A stretch of 64,000 bases of DNA, from the NCBI GenBank assembly GCA_014871385.1, contig CM026422.1, forward strand, positions 21,941,014 through 22,005,013. Direction: 5' to 3'. Numbering within the stretch: the first letter of the stretch is position 1; every line of letters begins with the position of its first letter. Shown piece by piece: positions 46,001 through 57,000 of the stretch. Source of the stretch: Ceratodon purpureus (lineage: Eukaryota > Streptophyta > Bryopsida > Pseudoditrichales > Ditrichaceae). Under the pieces are notes generated by a model that was not told where the DNA came from, searched no databases, and worked only from the letters and a program-made list of their open reading frames with translations. A program made the translations under genes and the position numbers.

Positions 46001-48525
46001 CCAGTGGCCTGAGTTGGGAGCCACTGACTATGTGGCGAGCACTTAGAGAAACAACCCAAGGCAAATTTAAAGATGACACCAAAACTGTCCGTGCAATTGA
46101 TTGTTCAGATTTGATCGAGGTAGAGTTGAATATCCACGAGTTCTTCGTAGGCTACGAGAAAGGGATTTGGGATAAGCAGGGATGGCCTACTATGTACAAG
46201 CTCAAGGATTGGCCACAGTCATCACGTTTTGAAGAGCGACTCCCACGTCATGGAGGTGAATTTATTGCTGCCTTGCCTTTTCAAGATTACACACATCCGA
46301 GGAAGGGCATTTTCAACCTTGGCACAAAGCTTCCAGACGAAGCCGTGAAACCAGACCTCGGCCCCAAAACTTATATTGCTTATGGGCTGCGTGAAGAGCT
46401 TGCTCTTGGGGATTCTGTGACCAAATTGCACTGCGACATGTCAGATGCGGTACTGCCTCTTTCTCTTTAACTCTACTTTTATCACGACGTACATTCTAAT
46501 CCTTTGGTAATTCTTTGGGCCAAATGGTGAGGTTTGCCTGGTGGTATTAAGTTGGCCTGACTGGGTTGCATGGGGCAGGTAAATGTATTAACGCACACCA
46601 AAGAAATTAAAATCACGTCAAGCCAAAGGAGGAATATTCTCAAACAACGTGAACTCTACAAAAAAGAAGCAGAAAATCAGGTGAAAGAATTTCTTGCAAG
46701 AATAAACCCAGTAGCGGCAGCCAAGGTGGCAGACGCAGCTGTTGATGAGATGGCTTCTCAACCAGTTAATAACGCAGTCATCGACCATGTTGATGAGAAA
46801 ATGGTTGATACAAATGGTGATGAGAGGAATGGAGAGACTGGTAAAGCAATGGAGATCAAGGAGAATGCTACAGTCAGCACAGATGTGAATGGGACATCTA
46901 TTAAATTACCTGCTGATTCGTCATATGGTGGAGCCTTATGGGATATCTTTAGGCGAGAAGATGTGTCCAAAATTCAGGAGTATCTGATCAAACATGTTGC
47001 AGAATTCCGCCATTATGGCGATTTACCCGTTGACTCTGTAAGTCTATTCTCACTTCATGTATGTTGCTTGAACATATTGTTCATCATTCAGCGCACTGAC
47101 CATTTGTAGTATTGCACGTTTTAATTTACTCGCTTCAATTGTGTTGCTATATCTGTGACCTTCTCCTGTGTGATTGTATGTTGATTCTATGTAGGTTGCG
47201 CATCCCATCCACGACCAATCCTTTTTCCTTGACGAGGAGCACAAGAAAAAACTGAAGGAAGAATTTGGTGAGTACATAATTTTGTTCTGGACCACGCTCT
47301 GGAGTTTCATGTAGTGACTCTGATCCTCACGTACACCGTCTATGACACCTATAGAAGATGTTGAATGTCCTGTTCACCTGGATACGTGGATGTGCATTGC
47401 GTGACGATCTAAAGATAATCTGGTTTCGGCCACTTTCTATTTCTTCTAAAATATAATGTCATTTTCAAAACTGCAGGCGATTTGGGCCTGTTCTTGATTC
47501 ATATCACTAGATTTAGTTTCCAGGCAGCTTTCTTTTCTGTATGTTGTTGCTTGCTCAATATCAATTATCAACTTACCCTTCCTGACATGTGTAGGAGTGG
47601 AAGCCTGGACGTTTGAACAACACGAGCAAGAAGCAGTGTTTATTCCAGCTGGTTGCCCACATCAAGTTCGCAACTTAAAGGTGATAGGCTGGCTCCCTGG
47701 CATCAGTTGTAATTTCAAAATCTTCTCCTTGTTACTTTTACCAATGCAGTGGGTCTAACTGGTTGTGTGATTACTATGTTGATGCAGTCCTGTATCAAGG
47801 TAGCTATGGACTTCGTTTCTCCGGAGAATGTTCTAGAGTGTGTGCGATTAACAAATGAGTTCCGTTTGCTTCCTATGGATCATCGGGCAAGAGAGGACAA
47901 GCTGGAGGTATGTTGCCCTTCAAAGCATTTCTTCATCTCTGATAAAAATAGTGGTATCGATAGAAATTATTGCTCTTCTTTTAGTGAGATGCAGAAGGGA
48001 GTAAATCTCACTCCGTTGGATTTTCAGGTGAAGAAGATGATACTGTATGCTGCGCGGGACGCTGTATCCTATCTGCAAGGCAAACCAATGTAAGTACATG
48101 CAATTGGATTCTTATTTGCTAATAAGTTAAGTCGATCTTTGTAACTGTTGACGTGTGCAATCTGTCTTCACCTGATTGCAATCACAAGAAATGTTTTATG
48201 TTGCATTTTTTTGAAATACAAGTACATGGAAGGCGAGTGCTACCTCATTCAGAGTTTCCGTCCTTGGATTGGCTTAGTTTTTTTCTTCTTTGCACTATGA
48301 ACAGATGCTGGAGTGCATACTCAAGGATAGAAGGATCTATGTTTCTTCCTATCTGGGCTAATTTAACTGTCCCCGTACGAGACTGTTACTTTTGTAAGGA
48401 GGAGACCCGAAGAGTTCTTTATTAAGTGTTCGTCCCTTCGTATGGTTTGCAGAGAAAAGGAACCGGAAGAAAAAGTAACTAAACGGTCTACCAACAAGAG
48501 GAAGAAGAACCGAAGACATTTCTAG
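43024..48525 (+). CDS. KDM3/JMJ25-type histone H3K9 demethylase (WRC-RING-JmjC)
   Basis: Twelve coding exons join in frame into 1199 residues: 43024-43713, 43854-43978, 44104-44203, 44297-44426, 44537-44594, 44826-46449, 46579-47037, 47195-47267, 47595-47680, 47788-47907, 48028-48089, 48453-48525. An N-terminal WRC motif (C25, W33-R-C35, C46, H49) is followed by a basic linker. A RING-like block comes next (CHQC at 242-245, then C256, C259, C265, C268, C285, C288, C292, C294, C297), and a second Cys cluster from C368. After an acidic Glu/Ser-rich linker the JmjC domain has GPKTYIAYG, the Fe(II) ligands H903-x-D905 (LHCDMSDA) and distal H1109 ([12 protein letters not shown]). With a complete iron triad it should be an active, 2-oxoglutarate-dependent nuclear demethylase of the plant IBM1/JMJ25 group. 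An exact 18-bp duplication lies in the second Cys cluster. Exon 2 uses a TAGAG tandem acceptor. Confidence 0.95.
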
Positions 48526-50849
48526 GACGGCCAGTTCTTTGGAATTGAGTAACTGGTGTGTGGGGGTGACATCGGCCGTCAGCATCGTGCATTTGCAGTG
48601 CTGCATCAACGACAGAATTAGTCTTACCACGTCTCCATTATTGGCCACGTATTCTGGCTGTGAGAATTTCTCTTGATCTTTATGTCTGGAGACACAGATA
48701 TCACACCGCTGGGCCTACTTTTGCAGCCGTTTTAATTGGAGGTGACCAAATGAGAAGCTAGTTATAAGTTAGGGAGCAGGCTATGGAGTTGCGGGTGCTT
48801 GTCCCCAGCCACTGTATCTGTGTTCTGGAGGTAGTGAGCGTAGTACAAGATCGCGGGTGATGGTGTGGCACCGGTTCTATCACCACATGACATCGTAATT
48901 TGAAGTTTAAACATATGGAAACCAACGTTAGCTTTCAGGTTGCCAACTTTCAGTATGTAGTGTCTGTAACTTCTTGCATACCTATTTTGTATTATTTACT
49001 TGACATTTGAGGAAAGTTATCATATTCTACACGTTCTTGTCACAATTTTTTAAATATCTGTTACCGGTTTTTAAAGCTTCTGGAGTTTTTCGAAACGACC
49101 CTGCCCACCTCGATGAGTACTTCCCATTAGTAAACAATTTATAATCTTGCGAGGTGGTACATCATATTGAGTGGACATCACGAGTTCTAAGAACTTTTAA
49201 GGTTCATTCAGCAGAAAAATTCATCAAAAATTGACTTAAACACACAATGAAATTTGTACAGAATTCAACCCCGCAGAAATCACGTCTTAACAACTGTAAG
49301 AAGAAGAACGTAACTGAAATGAGCAGGAAATTTGTCTGAAATGAGCAGGAACGGAGTATGTATAGTACACAAAACCTAGAATACGGTACCATAAGTTTTA
49401 GGAGTTTCGGTGTTTCTGCATCACAACTGTTGGCGTTTCATGCCAAAGCAGAGAGCCATAGCAAATGCACAGGTGTGGTTTAAACTCTAGACTTCTTGCT
49501 CCTGCACTCCTGGCTATCACTGCTGCGGCCACTGCTTTCATGTAGTTGTTAATGCATGATACAACACACTATGGAGCGACCGATAACAAACAATCCTGTA
49601 CTCATTTGGTGCATTGGTTTGGTCATGGCTATCACTACCCACCAACAAAATGACTCTTCTTAATCAAACAATGCAATTTCTTGTGCAAAACTTCGAAGCA
49701 ACCATGGCTAAGCGAATGCATCCGATGGTGTACCTCCCTCCTCAGACCCAAAACAACAATGTACTGTCAAACTCCTGGAGACTAATGATGCCGACCTTCC
49801 AACCCCTCAACCATCACCGACCAACACACTCTTTCTTCATCAAGACTGTCCTTCCCTCTATCCCTCCAACCCATCTTACAACCCATCTGTTGAATGATCA
49901 GAGGAAGAAACTGAGATGATCACAATAACACGGTTAGGAAGCAACAATGAAGCCCATTTCCAAAACTTCATCACCATAGCATTAAATGGAATTGTTTTGT
50001 AAACTACAACCTGCTATGCATGACTCATGACGTACCATAATTTGCTTTGACCTCTCCACTCCCAACAAGCAATTAAAAGTATTAAAATCTGAAACATTTT
50101 CGAGTGTCCATATTTCACATAAATACCTTCCGCAGTTGTGCAAAGTCTTAGACTTACCCAAATCCTACCTACAGTGAACTCCATTTCAAAAGCACTCATG
50201 AATGTGGCTTCCAACATCTCATTGCGTATGCCCTGAATTAAATGACGTAGTCTCCCATGTCCAAGCACACTTCCGGAATACTTCTCCCACTTATCATCAT
50301 GATGATGGGAAGAATTCCAACCTCTTTTTGCGCCCACCATGAACCATCAACAGTGACGAACATCGAGTCTGTGAACATGGCATGCTCTAACAGATAACCA
50401 CCAACTCCGTGTTACCACCAACTACCGGTGCCACTCACCAGCACCGGTGATGGCATTGTTCCCAGATTCCAAAACTAACAAAATTAACAAAACAAGGATC
50501 ATGGCAAAAACAAAAGATAGTCCGAAATAGAAGTCTCACTAACTACTCCCAAGTCTTCATTCTACACTTAGCTGATGAAAGTTATGCAGACCTATAAAAT
50601 CCCTTGAGATTACTTTTTTTTTTCTTCCATATTTAGAAAAAGATCAGGGCGGCAACAGAGAGACTATGGTGTAATCAAATCCATATTTATGTATAAAACT
50701 CATCATTTTTTTTACTCACATGTACACTCTATCTTCATTTCATCTAAACACTACAACCATTAATTTCCATGAAAACATGCATTCACTATCTTCATCCGTT
50801 CATTTCACAACATATTTCCATGAAACATGCATTCACTATCTTCATCAAA
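48526..50849. other. Intergenic, possible decayed ORFs
   Basis: The first few hundred bases are probably the 3' UTR of the JmjC gene. Frames at 49614-49919 (+, 101 codons) and 50014-50340 (-, 108 codons) stay open. The minus frame looks mildly protein-like (GHGRLRHLIQGIRNEMLEAT), but I find no family, splice partner or flanking repeat. Confidence 0.35.
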
Positions 50850-51215
50850 ACTAGAGACCACAACCATTAATCTCCCAATTACTTTTTCTAGTACCTGGAT
50901 TTCTTCATCATTCAAACCAGAGACACAATTCATTAAATTTTCAGTAGATTTTCTAATACTTGGCTTCCTTCATCACATAAACGGTAAACCAAAGACTTGC
51001 TTCATTAATTTCACGATAGATTTTTTGGTACTCAGCTTCCTCATCATTTACATCAGAGACTTGATCCATAAATTTTATGATAGATTTTTTATTTTTTATT
51101 TTGAAGCAACAAACGGAATTTCATTGCAAAAGATAGATTACAAGCCCTCATCGGGTGGAACCAGGGCTTTTTATGATAGATTTTCTGATACTCAGCTTCT
51201 CCATCCATTATTCTC
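50850..51215. repeat. Degenerate ~70-bp tandem repeat, four units
   Basis: Units share TTCATCA, then (A)CCAGAGAC or similar, ATTAATTT, GATAGATTTT and GGTACTCAGCTTCC-like ends. The last unit is split by the 80-bp retroposon at 51089-51168. Confidence 0.65.
51089..51168 (-). mobile_element. 80-bp retroposon fragment with 16-bp target duplication
   Basis: TTTTATGATAGATTTT occurs at 51073-51088 and again at 51169-51184, flanking the insert exactly. The insert starts with a T/A tail and continues TTGAAGCAACAAACGGAATT, CATTGCAAAAGATAGATTAC and CCTCATCGGGTGG. On the minus strand this is a 3' end with a poly(A)-like tail, related to the inserts at 33776 and 37835. Confidence 0.8.
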
Positions 51216-51493
51216 CGCTTCTATTATTTTCCAAAAAATCTAGGATGCCGTTAAAAAACATAGGCAGAGCAAGGACTCAGGAAAGGAGTTGGTGACCGGC
51301 GACTCACACCTACTAACACAGCAAAGTCTTTTCCGGGAAGACGCGGCAACTGAGATGCAGCGTGGGCGACTCACGCAATGCCGAGGTCGGCTGATGCCGC
51401 GGCCGATTCCAGTAAGCCCCTCCCCATGCCCATCCCCATGTCCTCATGCTCTGGAGCCTCTTTCCTCACTCCGTTGCCCCCCCACTGTTGCTC

Positions 51494-51502
51494 TTTTATA
51501 AA
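51494..51502 (+). promoter_or_regulatory. TATA box of the CYSTM gene
   Basis: TTTTATAAA lies in C/T-rich sequence. A start site about 30 bp downstream would give a leader that reaches the 5'-UTR donor at 51636. Confidence 0.55.
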
Positions 51503-51636
51503 CCTCACCCCAGGTCCTGCTTTGTAGATCACAAACAGAAAGCCTGAGCTAACTGATATCTAAGTCTTAGCCAAGAGTAGCTGCCTACAAGTGTTTTGTG
51601 TTTCCTTTTCATCGATCCAGCTTCAAGGACTTTAAG

Positions 51637-52046
51637 GTGAGTGGTTTGGTGTGACTGTGTTGGTGGTTGTGAAGTTTGTGAAGTTGGTCATTTTTTCACG
51701 AGTTTGAAGCTAGAAAGGAGGAGTTTTTTTAGTTTGTTGGAGTGGTTTAGGATTCAAGGTTAGGATTTTCTGTTTGATGAAGTGTTTGGGGTTTGATATG
51801 GGGGAGGGTGTGATGTTGGGCGTTTTTTTGTGGAATTTGGAGTGCAGGGTAGGATTGTTGGACTATCTGTTAGTTGGGTGGATTGTTTGATGTTTTAGCC
51901 TCTTTTTGCTGTGGTTTTGGTAGTGATTTTCTGTGTCAGGAGGCTGCATTTTGAAGTCTTGTATTGTTTTGTTATCGAAAGATGATTATACAATTGGTTA
52001 ATCGGATGGGTTCTTAAGTTATCAGTTGTTGGTTGTTGTTGTTCAG
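51637..52046 (+). other. 5'-UTR intron of the CYSTM gene
   Basis: The donor CTTTAAG/GTGAGTGG and acceptor TTGTTGTTGTTCAG ending at 52046 are strong. The intervening sequence is T/G-rich and non-coding. The start codon follows 19 nt after the acceptor. Confidence 0.6.
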
Positions 52047-52065
52047 GACAGATAATTGTACAAAG

Positions 52066-52866
52066 ATGAGTTACTACAATCAAGGACCACCTGTGGGTGC
52101 CCCTCCTCCCCAGTACGGTATGGTTTCATCACCATGTTGATGGTTTGCTCTTTGATATTAGTTCCCATGTCTTCAATTTTGATATGAAGTCCTGAATCGG
52201 CAGCTATATTGTCGAAGATCATTCTCTTCAACCATGTATGTATCATCTTTGTAAAGCTTTTGGAAAATTGAGTTTCTGAGATGTAGGATTTTATTTTTTC
52301 TTGCGGTTTGATGAGACGAAAATCATGGTTCTGTGCAGCTCCTGAAGGTTATCCTCCCCAAGGATACCCACCGCAAGGATATCCTCAGCAGGGATACCCA
52401 CCGCAGGGATATCCCCAACAACAACAGTATCCTCAGGATCAGCGAGGAAACAGCAGCCCATCCTTCTGCGAAGCTTTGTAAGTATCCTTTAGCCTTCTAA
52501 TATATTTTTCCTTGCAAACAATCCTGTTTCGATTACATTATAATGAAAATCACAATTGTCAATTTGAGTCCTATCTTTGTAGGTAGTCGTTTGACCTTGG
52601 TTCTACAATCTCTTGAGGAAAGTCTAAATCCATGTTGGGAATTATTGTTTGTGATACTACGAGATGTACTCATCAAGAGTATTTGATTGAGCGACAATCA
52701 TGTAGCACATTGTTTCTTGTTACTTCACCATAATCATAACCCTGAGAAATGTAGAGAAATACAGGTGATCCTTGTGTTCGAAATTGCTGAATGTTCTACT
52801 TGGTGCTGTGTTTTTTGCAGTCTTGCAGCTTTGTGCTGTTGTTGTGTGCTCGATGCATGCTTCTGA
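52066..52866 (+). CDS. Cysteine-rich transmembrane (CYSTM) protein
   Basis: Three exons (52066-52117, 52339-52477, 52821-52866) join in frame into 78 residues. The N-terminus is Pro/Gln/Tyr-rich with repeated GYPPQGYP/GYPQQGYP units. The C-terminus is the CYSTM module FCEAFLAALCCCCVLDACF, ending two residues after its last cysteine. CYSTM proteins are small tail-anchored membrane proteins, often stress-related and able to dimerise; the specific role here is unknown. A TATA box and a leader intron precede the gene. The last exon encodes only the second half of the CYSTM module and was identified from frame continuity and the acceptor TTTTTTGCAG. Confidence 0.93.
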
Positions 52867-54051
52867 GCATGGACGCGTTGGAAATTTGTTGGCGGATTGA
52901 CAACGATTCGAAATCCTTCAAGTCAAGAATTTAGTCTTTGTTCTCAGCAGGCGTTATGTTTTTCTTTGTTTTTTTTGTAAAGTGTGAATTTAGCCTAAAA
53001 GAAAAATTCTTAGTGGGCAGCCCATAAGGCAGACATATAAGTCTATGTGCAGCTACATCAAGGAAAGGAGAACTCGTTTGGTGCATCATCCCGGGTGTCG
53101 ACTCTGAGCTCGTATTCTAACAAGATATCTAGTAAATTGTTTTTTAGTTGGGACCTATGTTCATCATAATTGGATAAATATTGACAACAGTATATCTGGA
53201 TTCTTTTCAACGATTGTTGTGTCACTTAGGGCACATAAACAGCACTGATGTTTGCCGAGCAAAATAAGTATTTTGATGATTTGTAGTGAATATGGATGAA
53301 TCAGTAGAACCCATGCCCCGAAACAGCATATCAACTGGACTACCTGTGAACGAGGGGTAGAGTTGAGGCTGTGCAAGCAAGAGATATTTCTTTGTCGGAC
53401 TAATCACACAATTTAAATGTTGTCTCAACTTCATAACTGTTCTTTCTGGGTTTGAAGTTATTAGTAGAAACTTGGTATATGCTAAATGAGGTTGTGTCAA
53501 TCAGTTGATACTTCTCAACGGAGCTTCCATCGGATTTACAGTACATGTGCAAGGAAGTCTATGTCTATTCTCTCAAAGTTTGTGTCAATAGAGAGTATTC
53601 CTGCATTGAAGATTGAAGGAGAAAGTACTGTATGAAAACAAAATAGGGTTACAGTGGTCCGCACAAGGTATGTTTTTGAAAGTGGTCCTCAAAATCTGAT
53701 AAAAAGTAGGTTGCATGTTTAACCATCGAATACAGCAAGGCATTGCAGACAGGCAGAGGATGGGAGAAGGACTCAATAATTTAAAACATTCAATGATCTA
53801 TGAATAATTGAACTTCGCCTGAAAATCATTACACAACTGGTTTCTCAAGTCGTTGATAAACATTCTAAATAATTGATTTGTTGTGCTAACAGAGCAGCGA
53901 AAACATTTGTACATTCGTATTTTACACCGATACTTCCGCCTATTTCTTCCTGAAGCTTCACGCAAGTAACAAAACGCTAATTTTGCTCTATACGTCAAAA
54001 ATTGAGGAAAACTTACTTCCCGGTTGCTGGTCCGCGCTCTCCAGCGTAACT
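52867..54051. other. Convergent intergenic region
   Basis: 3' UTRs of the CYSTM gene (+) and of the large gene (-) meet here. No further gene, repeat or RNA was recognised. Confidence 0.5.
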
Positions 54052-57000
54052 TCACCTCACTGTAGCAGAGGGAGGATGGGATGTTTGGACATGGTCTTCG
54101 GATTCTCTAACCAGGCACCAAAAGCTTTCCAAGTCAAAACTCTCAAGATCAATTTGAGGAGTTGGTGACTTGGTCGTACGAAACTTTCTAGGATTTCCAA
54201 TAGATTTGTCTGATCGTCGGTGAATATCATGAAGTTTCGTCGATTGTGGCACCTTCCAGTGTCTTCTTGTTTGCTTAATTTGTACCTGTAGAGTTGCCTT
54301 CCTATCGGACTGAAGTGGTCTCTGAGTAGGAGTTATACCTTTATCAGTCTCTTTACAATTGGGTTCATTTTCAACACATCCCTTGATAAATTCTGATACC
54401 ACGCCATGATCGTCTTCGAATGGATCATCGCTTCGGCCCTGCAGACCATCCGGTATCATATTTTCTGGACTAAAGTGCTCCATAGACTTCAGCCGCTCCG
54501 TCATTCGTTTCACGCCTCCAGAATCGCGGGGACTGCTAACAATCACATTTCCCGTCTCCGTTCTGATTTTTGGTAACCTCAGCCTCTCTTTCTCTAAAGC
54601 ATCAATAAGCTCTTCCCACCTTTCTCTGAGGCTTGATAATAGAGGTTTCTCGGCAGCAGGAACTTTCGTTTTCCACTCTTCATCGCACGAAGGCACTGCA
54701 ACAATCAATTTCTTTGTAAGGATTTAAAATGCCACTTGCTTATGGTAAGTTCTCTACCTCGCAGAATGGGAAAGGCTTAGCAGGTCTACTGTTAAAGACG
54801 TAATTTCTTAGCAGGACTTCTGTAACAGCTGACTTTGTGGTTTCAAGCGCTAAAAGGTTATCGTTCATGAGGAGCTAATTTGTTTATTTCAACGTCTTTA
54901 AAGATCCCAGATTTCACTACAGACGGCTCACCTTGCAGATCACATGACCCAGGGCTCTTGTCTTGGACGCAGATCTCCTCACAACGAATTTTCCCGAGCT
55001 TGAAGACTGTCCTCAAAGGTTGGTCTCTCGTCTTCACTGATTTTTCATGGAGAGAAATTACAGAGTGGTTCGCGTGTGGGTTAAGGTGATTAGAATCCAA
55101 GTTTGGAGAATAAGAACCTGCAAAAGTGATTATCAAGCTAGTTAAGATCTCAACCATATAAGAACGACTTCAGTGTTTGAATTAACTCAGGCAACTTTGC
55201 ATGCAGTAGTGTTCATATTAATCATATAACAGAGGTGTGACACAAAAAATATGTACAGCTCATAAGAACTTGATAATACATCTTTAACATTGATATATAC
55301 ATAAATGATTGATTGATGCTTACCTTCAAGCACTCCTTCAGTCACATTATTTGATTGAAGAATCCTTGATTGTGGGGTGGATAGATTTTCATTTGCAGCA
55401 CTCGCCGATCTATTTGCCAAAGACTGATCAACTACCACCTCAATGCATCTGATATATGTCGTTTTAATAGGCTGTCGTTTGCTTTTGGATCTTAGCGCCG
55501 ATCCTCTAGGCTTAGATAGCACTGATGATTCCTCTTCTAACGGGGTTCCTTGATCGATTTTGGTTGTCGCCATTCTCTCCCGGGGAGCCTGTTCCTGCAA
55601 ATTCTTAGTAGCATCGAGGAGATCTGATATTTTTGGGCCATCGTTTGGACCTTCTACGAAAGTCTCATACTCTGTCTCAAAGGTTTGTTTCATCTCCGAC
55701 CAAATGGGGGGAGTCTGTTGTGGTTGGTCGTCCGAAATATGTTTGTCAAGGGAAGGTTGGTCAGGATCTGTATCTCCATGCTGAATTCCAATGGACTTCG
55801 TTTTTGGAAGCTTCTCACCATGCTTTTCAGATTTGGCTACTTTCGATTTGCTGTAAGAATCCTGTTTCTTCCCTGCAAGTCCTCTTGTCAATCCAGCTTT
55901 CATTAAATGAACTGCTGTTCGCTTATCCAGACATCCATAATCTTCGGAGACATCCTTTGGTATTGAGCCTTCGGAGTGTTTGTCTTGTCGAGATTCATAG
56001 CCACTTGCATACCTACTAGCAACAACACGACCAAGAGGGCGAGTTCCTTGCTTGTCCTGAACAGCTGGAAGGTGAGCACTTTCCGGCGTTCTAGTGGCTA
56101 ACTCGTTCAGCCTCGTTTCTAGTTCCCTTGTCATGCCCTCCAGCAAAGCTTCCCTTTCTTTCGTCGCACTATCGAGATGAATTTTTCGTTCAGATTCGGA
56201 GTCCTCACTAGAATGTTTTTTTGGAGTCGGCAATTTAAGTGGCTGTTTGGAACCAGCAGAACCTGGAGAGCCACGTATACCGGGTTCTGATCCAGAGCGT
56301 AGTGTCTTCACCCATTCGAAACGCCTGTTGTTATCGGGGAAGACCCCAGGGCTTGTTACTCCTGGACCAACATGCATAGTCCGAGCTTTGGGCTTATTAT
56401 GTGTATAATCAGTAACATTGCTTCTGACACTACCAGAACTTGGAGTCCCAGCGAGTGAATCGTCACCATTATGACTCCAATGTTCCTCTTGAGCTCCTCC
56501 TTGTTGCCCGTTCTCACTTGATGGAGCACAACTGTGTGTTGTAGCATTGCTGTTCGATGAACTACATCTCCTCCCCAAGCTTTCTCTTCTCATGAGCTTC
56601 TGCAGATTTAATGCCACAGCACATCCTTGGCCTAAGTTTGGCCTGCTCTGCTGAACCTTTTCACTGGCTCCAGGTTCTGGTGTTCGATTAGCAACTCCTT
56701 GGAATACTTTGGCTGCCACCGCGTGTCCTCTTTTATTACGACAACCACCATTAGCTATCCCATCCTCCTTTCTAGAAACACCATCTGCCTTCCTCTGTTT
56801 GACCCGAGGTGTAAGGACAGGAGTTACAGGACAACTAAGTACAGCAGGCAGTGAACCATCTAACAAACGTTGAGCTCCGTGTCGCGCCTGAAGATTAGCC
56901 AATTTCTGGCTAAGGTGCATGATCTCCTTCGATATTTCATCCTCTATGTCTCTCTGAATGTCATCTTCCAGATCAGCTTCCAAACTCTCTTTCGTAGAGT

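Noticed and set aside
50014..50340. 108-codon minus-strand ORF considered as a transposase or gag relic
   Set aside because: No catalytic motif, partner exon or flanking repeat could be seen, so it is not called as a gene.
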